This document shows, in pieces, positions 1 through 7,925 of a DNA stretch of 24,321 bases (positions are counted from its first letter, which is position 1; every line of letters starts with the position of its first letter). Both the position numbers and the translations under genes were made by a program. The DNA lies in NCBI GenBank assembly GCA_002402275.1, contig DHFN01000203.1, positions 1 to 24,321 on the forward strand, read 5' to 3'. The notes below the pieces were generated by a model. That model worked only from the letters and a program-made list of their open reading frames with translations, was not told where the DNA came from and searched no databases. Source of the stretch: Anaerolineales bacterium UBA4823 (GTDB lineage: Bacteria > Chloroflexota > Anaerolineae > Anaerolineales > UBA4823).

Positions 1-123
1 GCGATTGAACCACCGCCTCCTTTAATCACGGATACGGTTCATCATAATACGATCACTGCCATTGCCAAGGTGGAAGACCAGATTGTGCTTTTACTTGATC
101 TGGAAAAGGTACTGAATGATTAG
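1..123 (+). CDS. CheW-like domain protein, C-terminal fragment
   Basis: Frame 1 is open from the window edge to a TAG stop and encodes the last 40 residues of a protein. The end pattern (IEPPP near the start, then a short linker, then a V-x-D-Q-I-V-L-L-L-D-L-E-K-V-L strand) matches the C-terminal strand pair of CheW-type domains, which couple chemoreceptors to the CheA kinase in the cytoplasm. It could be CheW itself or a CheW domain at the end of a larger protein; the rest lies outside the window. Its stop overlaps the galT start by 8 bp, so the two are probably co-transcribed. Confidence 0.65.
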   Translation, partial: AIEPPPPLITDTVHHNTITAIAKVEDQIVLLLDLEKVLND

Positions 124-1138
124 CCTGCCTGACTTAATCAACACTCCTCATCGCCGTTTAAACCCATTGACTGGGGAGTGGGTGTTGGTTTCACCTCAGC
201 GTGCCCAACGCCCATGGCGGGGGCAGGTGGAACGGTCTGCTCAAGAAAAACGACCAGCTTATGACCCGCAATGCTATCTTTGTCCGGGGAATCTGAGAGC
301 CAATGGAGAGCATAATCCAAACTATGATCATACTTTTGTTTTCACCAATGATTTTAGTGCCTTGCTCCCCGATGTCCCTTTGCTCGATCGAAGTGACCAT
401 CCCCTAATGCGAGCTCACACCATTCCAGGCACTTGCCGGGTTCTATGTTTTTCACCACGGCATGACTTAACCCTGCCGGAGATGGAAATTGGAGATATTC
501 AGCGAGTCGTCCAAGTGTGGATGGACCAAAGCGCTGATCTGGGCAAAAATTATCGTTGGGTGCAAGTTTTTGAGAATAAAGGGGAAATCATGGGTTGCTC
601 CAACCCACACCCCCATGGGCAGATCTGGGCTCTCAATGCCTTACCCAATGAAGTGATTAAAGAACAAAGCCAGCAAGATCGTTATTTCAATGAGTACCAC
701 CAGCCATTATTGATGGACTATTTGGAAAAAGAAGTTGAATTAGGAGAACGGATAGTCATCGGGAATGAAGATTGGGTGGTGCTGGTTCCTTTTTGGGCAG
801 TTTGGCCCTTTGAGACATTGCTACTGCCCAAAAGGCATATTTTGCAGATCACCGAATTAACCAAAGGAGAGCAATCCTCATTATCTCAGATCCTCAAAGT
901 ATTCCTGACCGGCTATGACAATCTGTTCAATATTTCGTTTCCTTATTCCATGGGGTGGCATGGAGCGCCGTTTGACAATGAAGGGGATTCCGGTTGGCAA
1001 TTACATGCTCATTATTATCCTCCATTATTGCGCTCGGCAACCGTAAAAAAATTTATGGTGGGTTTTGAGATGTTAGCCGAGGCTCAGCGCGATATAACGC
1101 CCGAACAAGCTGCTGCAAGATTGCGGGAAGTGCTTTAA
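116..1138 (+). CDS. galT: galactose-1-phosphate uridylyltransferase
   Basis: A 340-residue protein, close to the usual length of about 350. GalT swaps UMP between UDP-glucose and galactose-1-phosphate in the cytoplasmic Leloir pathway. The zinc-site cysteines C53 and C56 (CYLC) are visible, as is H116 and the active-site H-P-H triad at 165-167 inside NPHPHGQIWA; H167 would be the uridylylated nucleophile. The N-terminal HRRLNPLTGEWVLVSP block and the C-terminal WQLHAHYYPP block are typical of the family. The ATG overlaps the end of the CheW-like frame and was chosen because it begins the conserved N-terminus. No other galactose gene is visible nearby. Confidence 0.95.
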   Translation: MISLPDLINTPHRRLNPLTGEWVLVSPQRAQRPWRGQVERSAQEKRPAYDPQCYLCPGNLRANGEHNPNYDHTFVFTNDFSALLPDVPLLDRSDHPLMRAHTIPGTCRVLCFSPRHDLTLPEMEIGDIQRVVQVWMDQSADLGKNYRWVQVFENKGEIMGCSNPHPHGQIWALNALPNEVIKEQSQQDRYFNEYHQPLLMDYLEKEVELGERIVIGNEDWVVLVPFWAVWPFETLLLPKRHILQITELTKGEQSSLSQILKVFLTGYDNLFNISFPYSMGWHGAPFDNEGDSGWQLHAHYYPPLLRSATVKKFMVGFEMLAEAQRDITPEQAAARLREVL

Positions 1139-1161
1139 TAAAATCCGCATCAAGGAAATAT

Positions 1162-1932
1162 ATGGTGAAAAATCACTTTTATGCTGTCGTCAAAGGGCGT
1201 AAACCTGGAATTTATCGAGAATGGGACGGCGAAGATGGCGCGGAAAGCCAAATTTCGGGATTCCCAGGGGCAATTTTCAAAGGGTTTTCCAGCGAGGCAG
1301 ACGCCCAGCAATGGTTTGATGAAAAAAACCATCCAAACCTTCCTGTTCCAAAAACTTCTAAGGAAAAGACGAAGGGTCCTTCCCCGGTTTCAAACCCTAC
1401 GAGATCCAAAGAAACATCCTATGAGCAAAAGCAATTCCCATTATCCCCGACAAAGGAAATCAATAAAGGTCAGAAATTTGTGATTTATACCGATGGTTCT
1501 TGCCTGGATAACCCCGGAAACGGCGGCTATGGAGTGGTCATTTTACATAATGGGAAGCGTCAGGAACTATCAGGGGGATATGCTCACACAACCAACAATC
1601 GCATGGAATTGACAGCTTGTATTGTGGGATTGGAGCGTATTCCCAGCGGATCAGTGGTTGAGCTATTTAGCGATTCGCAATATGTCGTCAATGGAATAAA
1701 AAAGGGCTGGGCAAAGCGCTGGCGCTCGAAAGGTTGGTATAAATCCAATCGAGAGCAGGCTGAAAATATTGATTTATGGGCGAAGCTGTTGGATTTGTGT
1801 GAAAAAAACCAGGTGGAATTTATCTGGATTCAAGGACATAACGGGGATAAAGAGAATGAGCGCTGTAATCAATTAGCTCAAGAAGCAGCTGGCAAATCTC
1901 ATAATCCCATTGACGCGGGGTATCAAGGCTGA
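1162..1932 (+). CDS. rnhA: ribonuclease HI with N-terminal viroplasmin-like domain
   Basis: A 256-residue protein that cleaves the RNA strand of RNA-DNA hybrids. Residues 4-54 match the viroplasmin/RNase H1 N-terminal hybrid-binding fold (FYAVVKGRKPGIY, then FPGAIFKGF, then AQQWF). A Ser/Pro/Lys-rich linker covers about 60-103. The RNase H domain runs from 105 to about 244, with D111 (YTDGS), E149 (MEL), D171 (SDSQY) and H226 (QGHNG). The fourth carboxylate expected by alignment with E. coli D134 (ERCD) is Asn at 236 (ERCN). The handle region with KGW and KGWYKS is present. AAGGAA precedes the ATG. It lies 23 bp after galT, probably in the same transcript. Confidence 0.93.
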   Translation: MVKNHFYAVVKGRKPGIYREWDGEDGAESQISGFPGAIFKGFSSEADAQQWFDEKNHPNLPVPKTSKEKTKGPSPVSNPTRSKETSYEQKQFPLSPTKEINKGQKFVIYTDGSCLDNPGNGGYGVVILHNGKRQELSGGYAHTTNNRMELTACIVGLERIPSGSVVELFSDSQYVVNGIKKGWAKRWRSKGWYKSNREQAENIDLWAKLLDLCEKNQVEFIWIQGHNGDKENERCNQLAQEAAGKSHNPIDAGYQG

Positions 1933-1938
1933 TTATTA

Positions 1939-1967
1939 TTGACAGGCAGCCGTTTCAGTGATAAATT
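1939..1967 (+). promoter_or_regulatory. sigma-70-type promoter of the cobalamin operon
   Basis: TTGACA (1939-1944), a 17-nt spacer, then TAAATT (1962-1967), which matches four of six consensus -10 bases. It sits just after the rnhA stop and about 25 nt before the first conserved helix of the cobalamin riboswitch, which is where the leader transcript should start. Confidence 0.6.
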
Positions 1968-1984
1968 TACTTTAATAATTTTTA

Positions 1985-2157
1985 CTGGCTTGGCAAGGGT
2001 GTGTTGTCTGCCCGGATGCACAACACACAAGTGGATAAGTCGGTGTACTGTGAAAACACGAGTCCGACACTGTCCCGCAACGGTAACACCCTAGGTGAAG
2101 TCCGAATTCCAACCTTTGCCTTGCTCGTTTACTCCCTCGCGGTTGGGGAGGCCGAGC
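1985..2157 (+). ncRNA. cobalamin (B12) riboswitch
   Basis: This leader carries the hallmarks of an adenosylcobalamin-type aptamer. The closing helix pairs 1992-2000 (GGCAAGGGT) with 2112-2120 (ACCTTTGCC), the latter being the end of the B12-box region that starts near AAGTCCGAA (2098-2106). A 9-bp stem pairs GTGTGTTGT (1998-2006) with ACAACACAC. A GTCGG/CCGAC stem encloses the GTGAAAAC loop region. The conserved core CTGTCCCGCAACGGTAA (2070-2086) is close to consensus. A GC-rich hairpin at 2123-2157 (GCTCG/CGAGC with inner CTCCC/GGGAG) may be the peripheral helix whose loop docks on the aptamer. Outer boundaries are approximate. It controls the downstream B12 uptake and salvage genes, reducing expression when cobalamin is bound. 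Confidence 0.93.
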
Positions 2158-2193
2158 TGCTGAAGTACATCGAAACTTCAGGTAGATTTGCTT

Positions 2194-2222
2194 CCCGCCC
2201 GAAATAGGGCGGGATTTTGATT
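2194..2222 (+). terminator. riboswitch-linked intrinsic terminator
   Basis: CCCGCCC (2194-2200), loop GAAATA, GGGCGGG (2207-2213), then ATTTTGATT: a perfect 7-bp GC-only stem followed by a T-rich tract. It lies between the aptamer and btuF, as expected of the off-state of a termination-type cobalamin riboswitch. A 7-bp stem just upstream (CTGAAGT 2160-2166 with ACTTCAG 2175-2181) separates it from the aptamer. Confidence 0.75.
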
Positions 2223-2260
2223 AAACGGCTTCTCTCCTCGAGGAGCCGGTTTATTTATTT
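2223..2260 (+). promoter_or_regulatory. second leader hairpin next to the btuF ribosome-binding site
   Basis: A stem with CTCCTCGAGGAG at its apex (2234-2245) and outer AAAC/GTTT pairing ends at 2252 and is followed by ATTTATTTT. The btuF Shine-Dalgarno GGAGG (2262-2266) comes directly after. It could be a second terminator or an RNA element affecting translation; the sequence does not decide. Confidence 0.4.
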
Positions 2261-2274
2261 TGGAGGATGCTTAA

Positions 2275-3258
2275 TTGAAAAAATATTTGTTTGGTTTATT
2301 AATCACTTCATTGGTTTTGCTCACTTTCGCTTGTTCGCCTACGTCCCAACCCTCATCAGTTTCCACTGATGCCCCAACTGATATTCCTATCCCGACGCCC
2401 ATAGGATCACCTATCCAGCTCAAAGATGGTTTGGGAAATATCCTTGAGCTTACTTCTCCAGCCCAACGAATTGTATCCCTTGCACCAGCCAATACGGAAA
2501 TATTGTTCGCTCTTGGTGCGGGGTCGCAGGTTGTTGGGCGGGAGAGTTTCTCAGATTATCCACCAGAAGCCCAGCAGATTAAGGACGTTGGAGGAAATTT
2601 TGGGCAATTAGATACGGAGACGATCGTGTCTCTTCAACCCGATTTGATTTTGGCATCAGCCTTGTCTTCTCCTGAACAAGTGAAAGGATTGCAAGATTTG
2701 GGATTAAAAGTGTTTGTACTTCCGAATCCAGTTGACTTCGATGGACTCTATATTAATTTGTTGACTGTGGCAACCTTAACTGGGCGAACCGGTGAGGCTC
2801 AGTCTTTAATCAATGCACTCAAAACTCGCATTCAAGCCGTTGAAACAAAAACTAGCAAGCTAGAACAACGTCCCGTGGTATTTTATGAATTAGATAGCAC
2901 CCAACCCGATGCGCCCTGGACGGCAGGACCAAATACATTTATTGATACCCTGATCAAGCTGGCGGGAGGAAATAATTTTGGTCACGAATTAAGTGGGGAT
3001 TGGGTACAGGTTTCGGTGGAAGAGATTATCCGCCGACAGCCGGATCTTATCTTGTTAGGGGATGCAACTTGGGGGGGTGTGACTGTCGAATCGGTTGCCC
3101 AAAGACCAGGTTGGAATACATTACAAGCAGTCCAGAATGAAAAAGTTTTTGTTTTTGACGATAATTTGGTCAGCCGACCGGGCCCCCGTCTAGTGGATGG
3201 CTTGGAGGCTATGGCTGCTTTATTACAACCACAACTATTTCCGACGGTCACACCCTAA
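2275..3258 (+). CDS. btuF: cobalamin ABC transporter substrate-binding lipoprotein
   Basis: A 327-residue BtuF/FepB-type binding protein that would capture corrinoids outside the membrane and deliver them to BtuC. Residues 1-20 form a lipoprotein signal peptide ending in LTFAC, with C20 as the lipidated residue. A Ser/Thr/Pro-rich linker follows, then the binding-protein domain beginning QRIVSLAPANTEILFALG. The first lobe contains PDLILAS and the second lobe the FIDTLIKLAGGNN motif. The TTG start is supported by GGAGG 8 nt upstream and by the signal peptide it begins. It is the first gene under the cobalamin riboswitch, which favours B12 over siderophore or heme as ligand. Confidence 0.88.
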   Translation: MKKYLFGLLITSLVLLTFACSPTSQPSSVSTDAPTDIPIPTPIGSPIQLKDGLGNILELTSPAQRIVSLAPANTEILFALGAGSQVVGRESFSDYPPEAQQIKDVGGNFGQLDTETIVSLQPDLILASALSSPEQVKGLQDLGLKVFVLPNPVDFDGLYINLLTVATLTGRTGEAQSLINALKTRIQAVETKTSKLEQRPVVFYELDSTQPDAPWTAGPNTFIDTLIKLAGGNNFGHELSGDWVQVSVEEIIRRQPDLILLGDATWGGVTVESVAQRPGWNTLQAVQNEKVFVFDDNLVSRPGPRLVDGLEAMAALLQPQLFPTVTP

Positions 3259-3288
3259 CTCAAATAGTCGGGCGAAGCTGGTACATTC

Positions 3289-4365
3289 TTGGATACACAA
3301 ACAGAAACCCTAAACCAAAACCAGTCTATTCTGCAGAAAAAACCGATCTGGCAGGCACACCCGTATTTAATCAATAGCTTAATTTTATTGGTTGCCTTGA
3401 TTTTAAGTGTTACTGTGGGTTCAATTTATATTCCACTGCAGAACATTTTGCATCTCTTATTAAAACCGTTATTGAATTTGAATATCGTGGATGCCCCTTT
3501 TTATTCCACGATTCTTTTTACAGTGCGTTTACCTCATACGATCCTAGTTTGTCTAACGGGAGCAGCTTTAGCCAGTAGTGGCGCAGCCTATCAGGGCTTA
3601 TTCCGCAATCCATTGGCAGACCCTTATCTGATTGGTGTGGCTTCGGGAGCTGGATTGGGAGCTGTTGTAGCATTGGGAATTTCTTGGCCCTCCACGGTGT
3701 TAGGCTGGTTAAGTATACCGGTGGCTGCTTTTGTTGGAGCTACTATCACAGTCTGGTTGGTTTATAGCCTGGCTAGTGTCAATCGTTCTGTACCCACTAC
3801 CACATTGATTTTGGCGGGAGTGGCGGTAAGCTCTTTTGCTACAGCACTCACGTCATTTGTCATGTTGCGCTCAAAAGATGAAGTCCACCGGGCTCTCTCC
3901 TGGCTACTGGGTGGCTCACCAATGAGTGGCTGGGCGCCAGTCTGGGCTGCGTTCCCTTATATTATGATTGGATTGATTGCATTGTGGCTGTTTTCTCATG
4001 CGCTTAATGTCTTACAGTTTGGGGAGGAACAGGCTCAACAATTAGGGATTCATGTGGAACGCACGAAATTGATGATCATATTAGCTGCATCCCTGACAAC
4101 CGCAGCTGCAGTATCCTTTTCGGGGCTGATCGGGTTTATTGGTTTGATCGTCCCTCATATGATGCGTTTGCTTTGGGGCACCGATTATAAGCGGTTGATC
4201 CCCCTCTCCGTTTTGGGAGGGGGGAGTGCATTACTATTAGCCGATTTGCTGGCGCGGGTAGTCTTAGCACCCCAGGTGTTGCCGGTCGGTATTGTGACTG
4301 CTTTAGCTGGAGCTCCTTTTTTCTTGTGGCTATTACGCCGGGCAAAGGACCAGCTTTACTGGTGA
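3289..4365 (+). CDS. btuC: cobalamin ABC transporter permease
   Basis: A 358-residue FecCD-family permease with about nine or ten hydrophobic segments, forming the channel of the BtuCDF importer. Recognisable blocks are FTVRLPHTILVCLTGAALA, YQGLFRNPLADPYLIG, and near the C-terminus GLIGFIGLIVPHMMRL followed by ADLLARVV, all typical of type II metal-chelate permeases. The TTG start at 3289 has only a weak ribosome-binding site and the first 25 residues are hydrophilic, so the true start could differ slightly. It lies 30 bp after btuF and ends 11 bp before btuD. Confidence 0.9.
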   Translation: MDTQTETLNQNQSILQKKPIWQAHPYLINSLILLVALILSVTVGSIYIPLQNILHLLLKPLLNLNIVDAPFYSTILFTVRLPHTILVCLTGAALASSGAAYQGLFRNPLADPYLIGVASGAGLGAVVALGISWPSTVLGWLSIPVAAFVGATITVWLVYSLASVNRSVPTTTLILAGVAVSSFATALTSFVMLRSKDEVHRALSWLLGGSPMSGWAPVWAAFPYIMIGLIALWLFSHALNVLQFGEEQAQQLGIHVERTKLMIILAASLTTAAAVSFSGLIGFIGLIVPHMMRLLWGTDYKRLIPLSVLGGGSALLLADLLARVVLAPQVLPVGIVTALAGAPFFLWLLRRAKDQLYW

Positions 4366-4376
4366 AAGAAGGATCT

Positions 4377-5291
4377 ATGACAAACATGTTGAATGTCCAT
4401 CAAGTCGGATTTTCCTATAATGGTAAGACGATTTTACAGGATGTCAGTTTACAAGTTGAGTCTGGAGAAATATTAGCGGTGGTTGGGCCGAATGGTGCTG
4501 GGAAAACCACATTGATCAGAACGATCAGTGGAATACTTCACCCAAAAACAGGCATGGTTCAAGTATCTGGAATGAATCTTGAAAAGCTCCCCCCAATCCA
4601 GCGAGCGCGTTATCTAGCGGTTGTACCGCAAGCGCGCGAGCTTCCGGCAACATTTACCGTTTTTCAAACCGTGATGCTGGGGAGAACCCCATATCTAGGA
4701 TGGCTCGGTAATACCACCACACAGGATGTGGAAATCGTCCGACATGTGTTGCATCTTACTGAATTAGAAGATTTCAAAGAACGACGGATTGGCGAAATTT
4801 CAGGTGGTGAACAACAGCGAGTTTTACTGGCACGCGCCCTGGCTCAAAATACTCCTATTTTGCTGCTGGATGAACCCACAGCCCATTTGGATTTGCAGCA
4901 TCAGTCACGCTTGTTAAATTTAGTTCGTCAGAGCGCTGATGAGATTGGATTAGCGGTTTTATTGGCGATCCACGATCTTAATTTGGTGGGATTCTATGCC
5001 GATCGAGTATTGTTGCTGGTGAATGGGAAAGTACAAAGTATCGGGACACCCAATGAGGTGTTAACTCAAGCCAATATCGAGCGCGCCTATCAGGTGAATG
5101 TTGAGGTGATCTCCCACCCTCGCTATGGAACACCATTGATTTTACCGGATGGTTTCCAAAAGATCCCGCAAAGTCAAATGCTTTCTTCAAAGGAGATAAC
5201 CTCACAGTCCCAATTGAAATTTCAACCAATTCCTCTCTATCCGAGATCGTATGTAGGAGAAGATTTTAAAATGAAAGAAAAAGGATCGTGA
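4377..5291 (+). CDS. btuD: cobalamin ABC transporter ATP-binding protein
   Basis: A 304-residue ATPase that powers corrinoid import. Visible motifs are Walker A GPNGAGKTT (37-45), the Q-loop region VPQARELP, the signature SGGEQQR near 142, Walker B LLLLDEPTAHLDL near 162-174, and the switch AIHDLN near 198. After the ABC core there is a C-terminal tail of about 45 residues that is polar and low in complexity (from about residue 260), with no recognised function. The frame is open further upstream to a GTG at 4326 inside btuC, but ATG 4377 with AGAAGG before it gives the normal N-terminus. Its stop shares one base with the cobO start (TGATG). Confidence 0.92.
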   Translation: MTNMLNVHQVGFSYNGKTILQDVSLQVESGEILAVVGPNGAGKTTLIRTISGILHPKTGMVQVSGMNLEKLPPIQRARYLAVVPQARELPATFTVFQTVMLGRTPYLGWLGNTTTQDVEIVRHVLHLTELEDFKERRIGEISGGEQQRVLLARALAQNTPILLLDEPTAHLDLQHQSRLLNLVRQSADEIGLAVLLAIHDLNLVGFYADRVLLLVNGKVQSIGTPNEVLTQANIERAYQVNVEVISHPRYGTPLILPDGFQKIPQSQMLSSKEITSQSQLKFQPIPLYPRSYVGEDFKMKEKGS

Positions 5292-5824
5292 TGAATAAAG
5301 AAAATCGGACGGGATTAACCCTGGTTTTTACTGGCAACGGTAAAGGCAAAACGACTGCTGCTTTAGGTACGGTTTTTCGGGCTTGGGGGAGAGGCTTTCG
5401 AATTTGCGTGATCCAATTTTTGAAAACTGAAACTGGTCATTGGGGGGAAGTCATGGCAGCCCAAAAACTTGACATCGAATGGTATAAAACCGGCGATGGC
5501 TGGACCTGGAAAACCAAGGATAAAGTTGCAAGCATGTCAAAAGTATTGCAAGGTTGGGAATTAGCTAAACAAAAGATTGCTAGTGGTGACTATGATCTGA
5601 TCGTGTTAGATGAGTTTACTTATCCACTGGCGTTTGATTGGCTTAACGTCCAAGAGATCATCGAGTGGCTTTTGGCTAATAAACCCTCTGATTTGCACCT
5701 GATCATCACCGGGCGGAATGCACCACCAGCGTTAATCGAATATGCTGATTTGGTGACGAAGATGGAAGAAGTGAAACATCCTTATAATAATGGCATAAAA
5801 GCCCAGCCGGGAATTGATTTTTAA
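5291..5824 (+). CDS. cobO: cob(I)yrinic acid a,c-diamide adenosyltransferase (CobA/CobO/BtuR type)
   Basis: A 177-residue enzyme of the CobA/BtuR family, which transfers the adenosyl group of ATP to Co(I) corrinoids. The ATP-binding P-loop GNGKGKTTAALG lies near residues 15-26, followed by RAWGRGFRICVIQFLK. The YDLIVLDEFTYPL block and the IITGRNAPP block near the C-terminus are typical. ATG 5291 overlaps the btuD stop by one base and has AAAGGA upstream; a GTG one codon earlier is possible. In this salvage operon it would adenosylate imported corrinoids before remodelling and so help make the riboswitch ligand. Confidence 0.93.
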   Translation: MNKENRTGLTLVFTGNGKGKTTAALGTVFRAWGRGFRICVIQFLKTETGHWGEVMAAQKLDIEWYKTGDGWTWKTKDKVASMSKVLQGWELAKQKIASGDYDLIVLDEFTYPLAFDWLNVQEIIEWLLANKPSDLHLIITGRNAPPALIEYADLVTKMEEVKHPYNNGIKAQPGIDF

Positions 5825-5841
5825 GCTACCAGGAGTATGAA

Positions 5842-6900
5842 ATGAATTTAGAAGAACTCCTGATGAATATTCCCTTCCTTGATGACGAGGTCCGAAGAAC
5901 AGCTCAAAAGCGTCAAGATCAATTAACAAAACCATCAGGAAGTTTAGGAAAGTTGGAAACCTTATCCATCTTGATGGCAGGAATTACCGGCAACCCAGCC
6001 CCTCACCTTGATCGAAAGGTGGTTTTTGTGATGGCGGGTGATCATGGAGTAACAGCGGAAGGAATAAGTGCTTACCCGGCTGAAGTTACCACTCAAATGG
6101 TGATGAATTTTTTACAAGGAGGAGCAGCCATTAATGTCCTGGCGCGTCATGTGGGCGCTGAAGTGGTTGTGGTGGATATGGGTGTGGTTGGTGATCTACC
6201 CATACACTCGAATTTGATTGTCAAAAAAATTGACCGAGGCACAAATAATATCTGTCTTGGTCCAGCCATGACCCGGGCTCAGGCAATCCAGGCGATATTA
6301 ACTGGAGCAGAACTTGCTTATGCTGCTATCGCAGAAGGTGCCCAAATCCTGGCAACTGGAGAAATGGGAATTGGGAATACCACCTCCTCGGCAGCAATCA
6401 TGGCAGCCCTGGGTGTGGCGGCTATTGAGGACTGCGTGGGGCGCGGTACTGGTGTGGATGACGAGGGGCTAAAGCGCAAACGAAGAGTGGTGGAACAAGC
6501 ATTGCGAATCAATCAACCTGATCCGCTAGATGGTTTAGATCTGTTGAGTAAGTTGGGCGGTTTTGAAATTGCCGGCTTGGTGGGTGTGATTCTGGGGGGT
6601 GCTTCTCGACGCGTTCCAGTGGTGATTGATGGTTTTATCACCACAGCCGCTGCTCTGATTGCTGTCACATTAGCTCCGCGTGCTAGGGATTTCATCATTG
6701 CAGCTCATCGTTCTCAAGAACAGGGGCATCAAAAAATGCTCGAATGGCTGGGGTTACAGCCAGTCCTTGACTTGGGCATGCGTTTGGGTGAAGGCAGTGG
6801 CGCGGTTCTGGCAATGTCCATCCTTGACGCAGCCTGCAAAATTCTCAATGAAATGGCAACTTTTACAGAAGCGGGTATTTCGAACAAGAGCGGAGATTAG
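5842..6900 (+). CDS. cobT: nicotinate-nucleotide--dimethylbenzimidazole phosphoribosyltransferase
   Basis: A 352-residue enzyme close to the Salmonella length (356). It activates the lower-ligand base by moving ribose phosphate from nicotinate mononucleotide to dimethylbenzimidazole or a similar base, giving alpha-ribazole phosphate. Conserved blocks are TKPSGSLGKLE (31-41), VFVMAGDHGVTAEGIS, MGIGNTTSSAAI, GRGTGVDD, and GEGSGA, where E317 aligns with the known catalytic glutamate of Salmonella CobT. ATG 5842 has AGGAG 6 nt upstream. It lies 17 bp after cobO and 2 bp before cobS. Confidence 0.95.
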   Translation: MNLEELLMNIPFLDDEVRRTAQKRQDQLTKPSGSLGKLETLSILMAGITGNPAPHLDRKVVFVMAGDHGVTAEGISAYPAEVTTQMVMNFLQGGAAINVLARHVGAEVVVVDMGVVGDLPIHSNLIVKKIDRGTNNICLGPAMTRAQAIQAILTGAELAYAAIAEGAQILATGEMGIGNTTSSAAIMAALGVAAIEDCVGRGTGVDDEGLKRKRRVVEQALRINQPDPLDGLDLLSKLGGFEIAGLVGVILGGASRRVPVVIDGFITTAAALIAVTLAPRARDFIIAAHRSQEQGHQKMLEWLGLQPVLDLGMRLGEGSGAVLAMSILDAACKILNEMATFTEAGISNKSGD

Positions 6901-6902
6901 TT

Positions 6903-7673
6903 ATGGGTGAGACTACTCATTCAGCAAAGATTTCAATCTGGAATTCATTTTGGGCAGCGGTGCAATTTTTGACTATCGTTCCGCCTGTTGTTCGGCAAAC
7001 TTTTACCCCCCAAGAAATGGGAACTTCACTGGTTTTTTATCCAGTCGTTGGCGTAGGCATCGGATTCGTTTTGGCTTTGTTTAGTTGGGGGCTACAAAAG
7101 ATTTTCCCGCTGCCATTAGCAGCAGCGTTTATTTTAGGATTATGGATTTGCATCAGCGGAGCATTCCATCTAGATGGTTTTTTGGATGCCTGTGATGGGT
7201 TATTTGGGAGTTCAGCTCCTGAAAAACGATTGGAGATCATGCGCGATAAACACCATGGTACTTTTGCTCTCACTGGAGGGATGATTTTATTATTGATCAA
7301 GTGGAGCGCATTGATAGCGTGTAAATTGAACCCTCTTGCTTTGATCCTTTCCCCAATGCTGGCGCGTTGGGGGATGACCCTGGCAATTATGGCTTTTCCG
7401 TATGGGCGTACCCGAGGGGTGGGAAGTGTGATTAAAGAAAATGCAAACCGTAAAAGCTTGATTTTGAGTGGTTTAATCGTTTTGGGAATCATCGCTCTGA
7501 GTGTTTCGTTATCGGGTTGGATCGCCCTTGGAGTGGCTGTGATTGCGATATGGGGAATCGCGCGTTTTGCTCTCAGCCTTATTCCCGGTTTGACCGGCGA
7601 TATCTATGGAGCAATAAACGAACTAACAGAACTGGCAGTATTATTAACTTTTGTGATCTGCAACGCATTTTAA
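6903..7673 (+). CDS. cobS: adenosylcobinamide-GDP ribazoletransferase (cobalamin synthase)
   Basis: A 256-residue integral membrane protein that joins adenosylcobinamide-GDP to alpha-ribazole (or its phosphate), the step that completes the nucleotide loop. It begins with the family pattern FWAAVQFLTIVP and contains GAFHLDGFLDACDGLFG near residues 80-96, the acidic metal-binding motif of CobS, then EIMRDKHHGTFAL. Several long hydrophobic segments follow. It starts 2 bp after cobT. Right after its stop comes the decayed stretch interpreted as a cobC relic. Confidence 0.94.
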   Translation: MGETTHSAKISIWNSFWAAVQFLTIVPPVVRQTFTPQEMGTSLVFYPVVGVGIGFVLALFSWGLQKIFPLPLAAAFILGLWICISGAFHLDGFLDACDGLFGSSAPEKRLEIMRDKHHGTFALTGGMILLLIKWSALIACKLNPLALILSPMLARWGMTLAIMAFPYGRTRGVGSVIKENANRKSLILSGLIVLGIIALSVSLSGWIALGVAVIAIWGIARFALSLIPGLTGDIYGAINELTELAVLLTFVICNAF

Positions 7674-7925
7674 TGCTTTCTTTTTTGGATCGGTTCTTGC
7701 AAATTATCGAACAAGTAGTTGGATTGATCTCAAATTGCTTATATTGTCGTCATATATGGACAAACCAAGGTTAACTCGTCAGTGGGACTTCTACTAATAC
7801 TATGGTTGTAACCCATAACAGGTTGGGAAATCCGTTATCTTACGCTGTTCTGGCTATGGAAATTGTTCAGTGATTTGGCATAACCGGGCGAGAAGCATTA
7901 ACTCAAGCCATCATCTGGAAAAAAC
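7673..7925 (+). pseudogene. probable relic of a cobC-like histidine phosphatase
   Basis: The 252 bp between cobS and cbiB have no intact gene but hold three pieces, in order, that resemble a histidine phosphatase. (1) CGTCAT (R-H, 7748-7753), four extra bases ATAT, then G-Q-T-K-V-N (7758-7775), which restores R-H-G-Q-T-x-x-N, preceded by L-Y. (2) V-V-T-H-N (7805-7819), one extra base, then G-W-E-I-R-Y-L (7821-7841), resembling the second catalytic block V-x-H-G-G-x-I-R-x-L. (3) N-R-A-R-S-I-N (7882-7902), resembling the C-terminal N-A-S-I end. The first two blocks normally lie more than 100 residues apart, so a large internal deletion plus frameshifts is implied. CobC, alpha-ribazole phosphatase, often sits beside cobS. 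The resemblance is by eye only. Confidence 0.5.

Noticed and set aside
2001..2207. 68-residue open frame inside the btuF leader
   Set aside because: It lies wholly within the cobalamin riboswitch and its terminator, has no ribosome-binding site, and the structured RNA explains the conserved sequence.
7037..7492. 151-residue minus-strand open frame
   Set aside because: It is antisense to cobS, which is a clear family match; the long frame is a by-product of cobS codon use.
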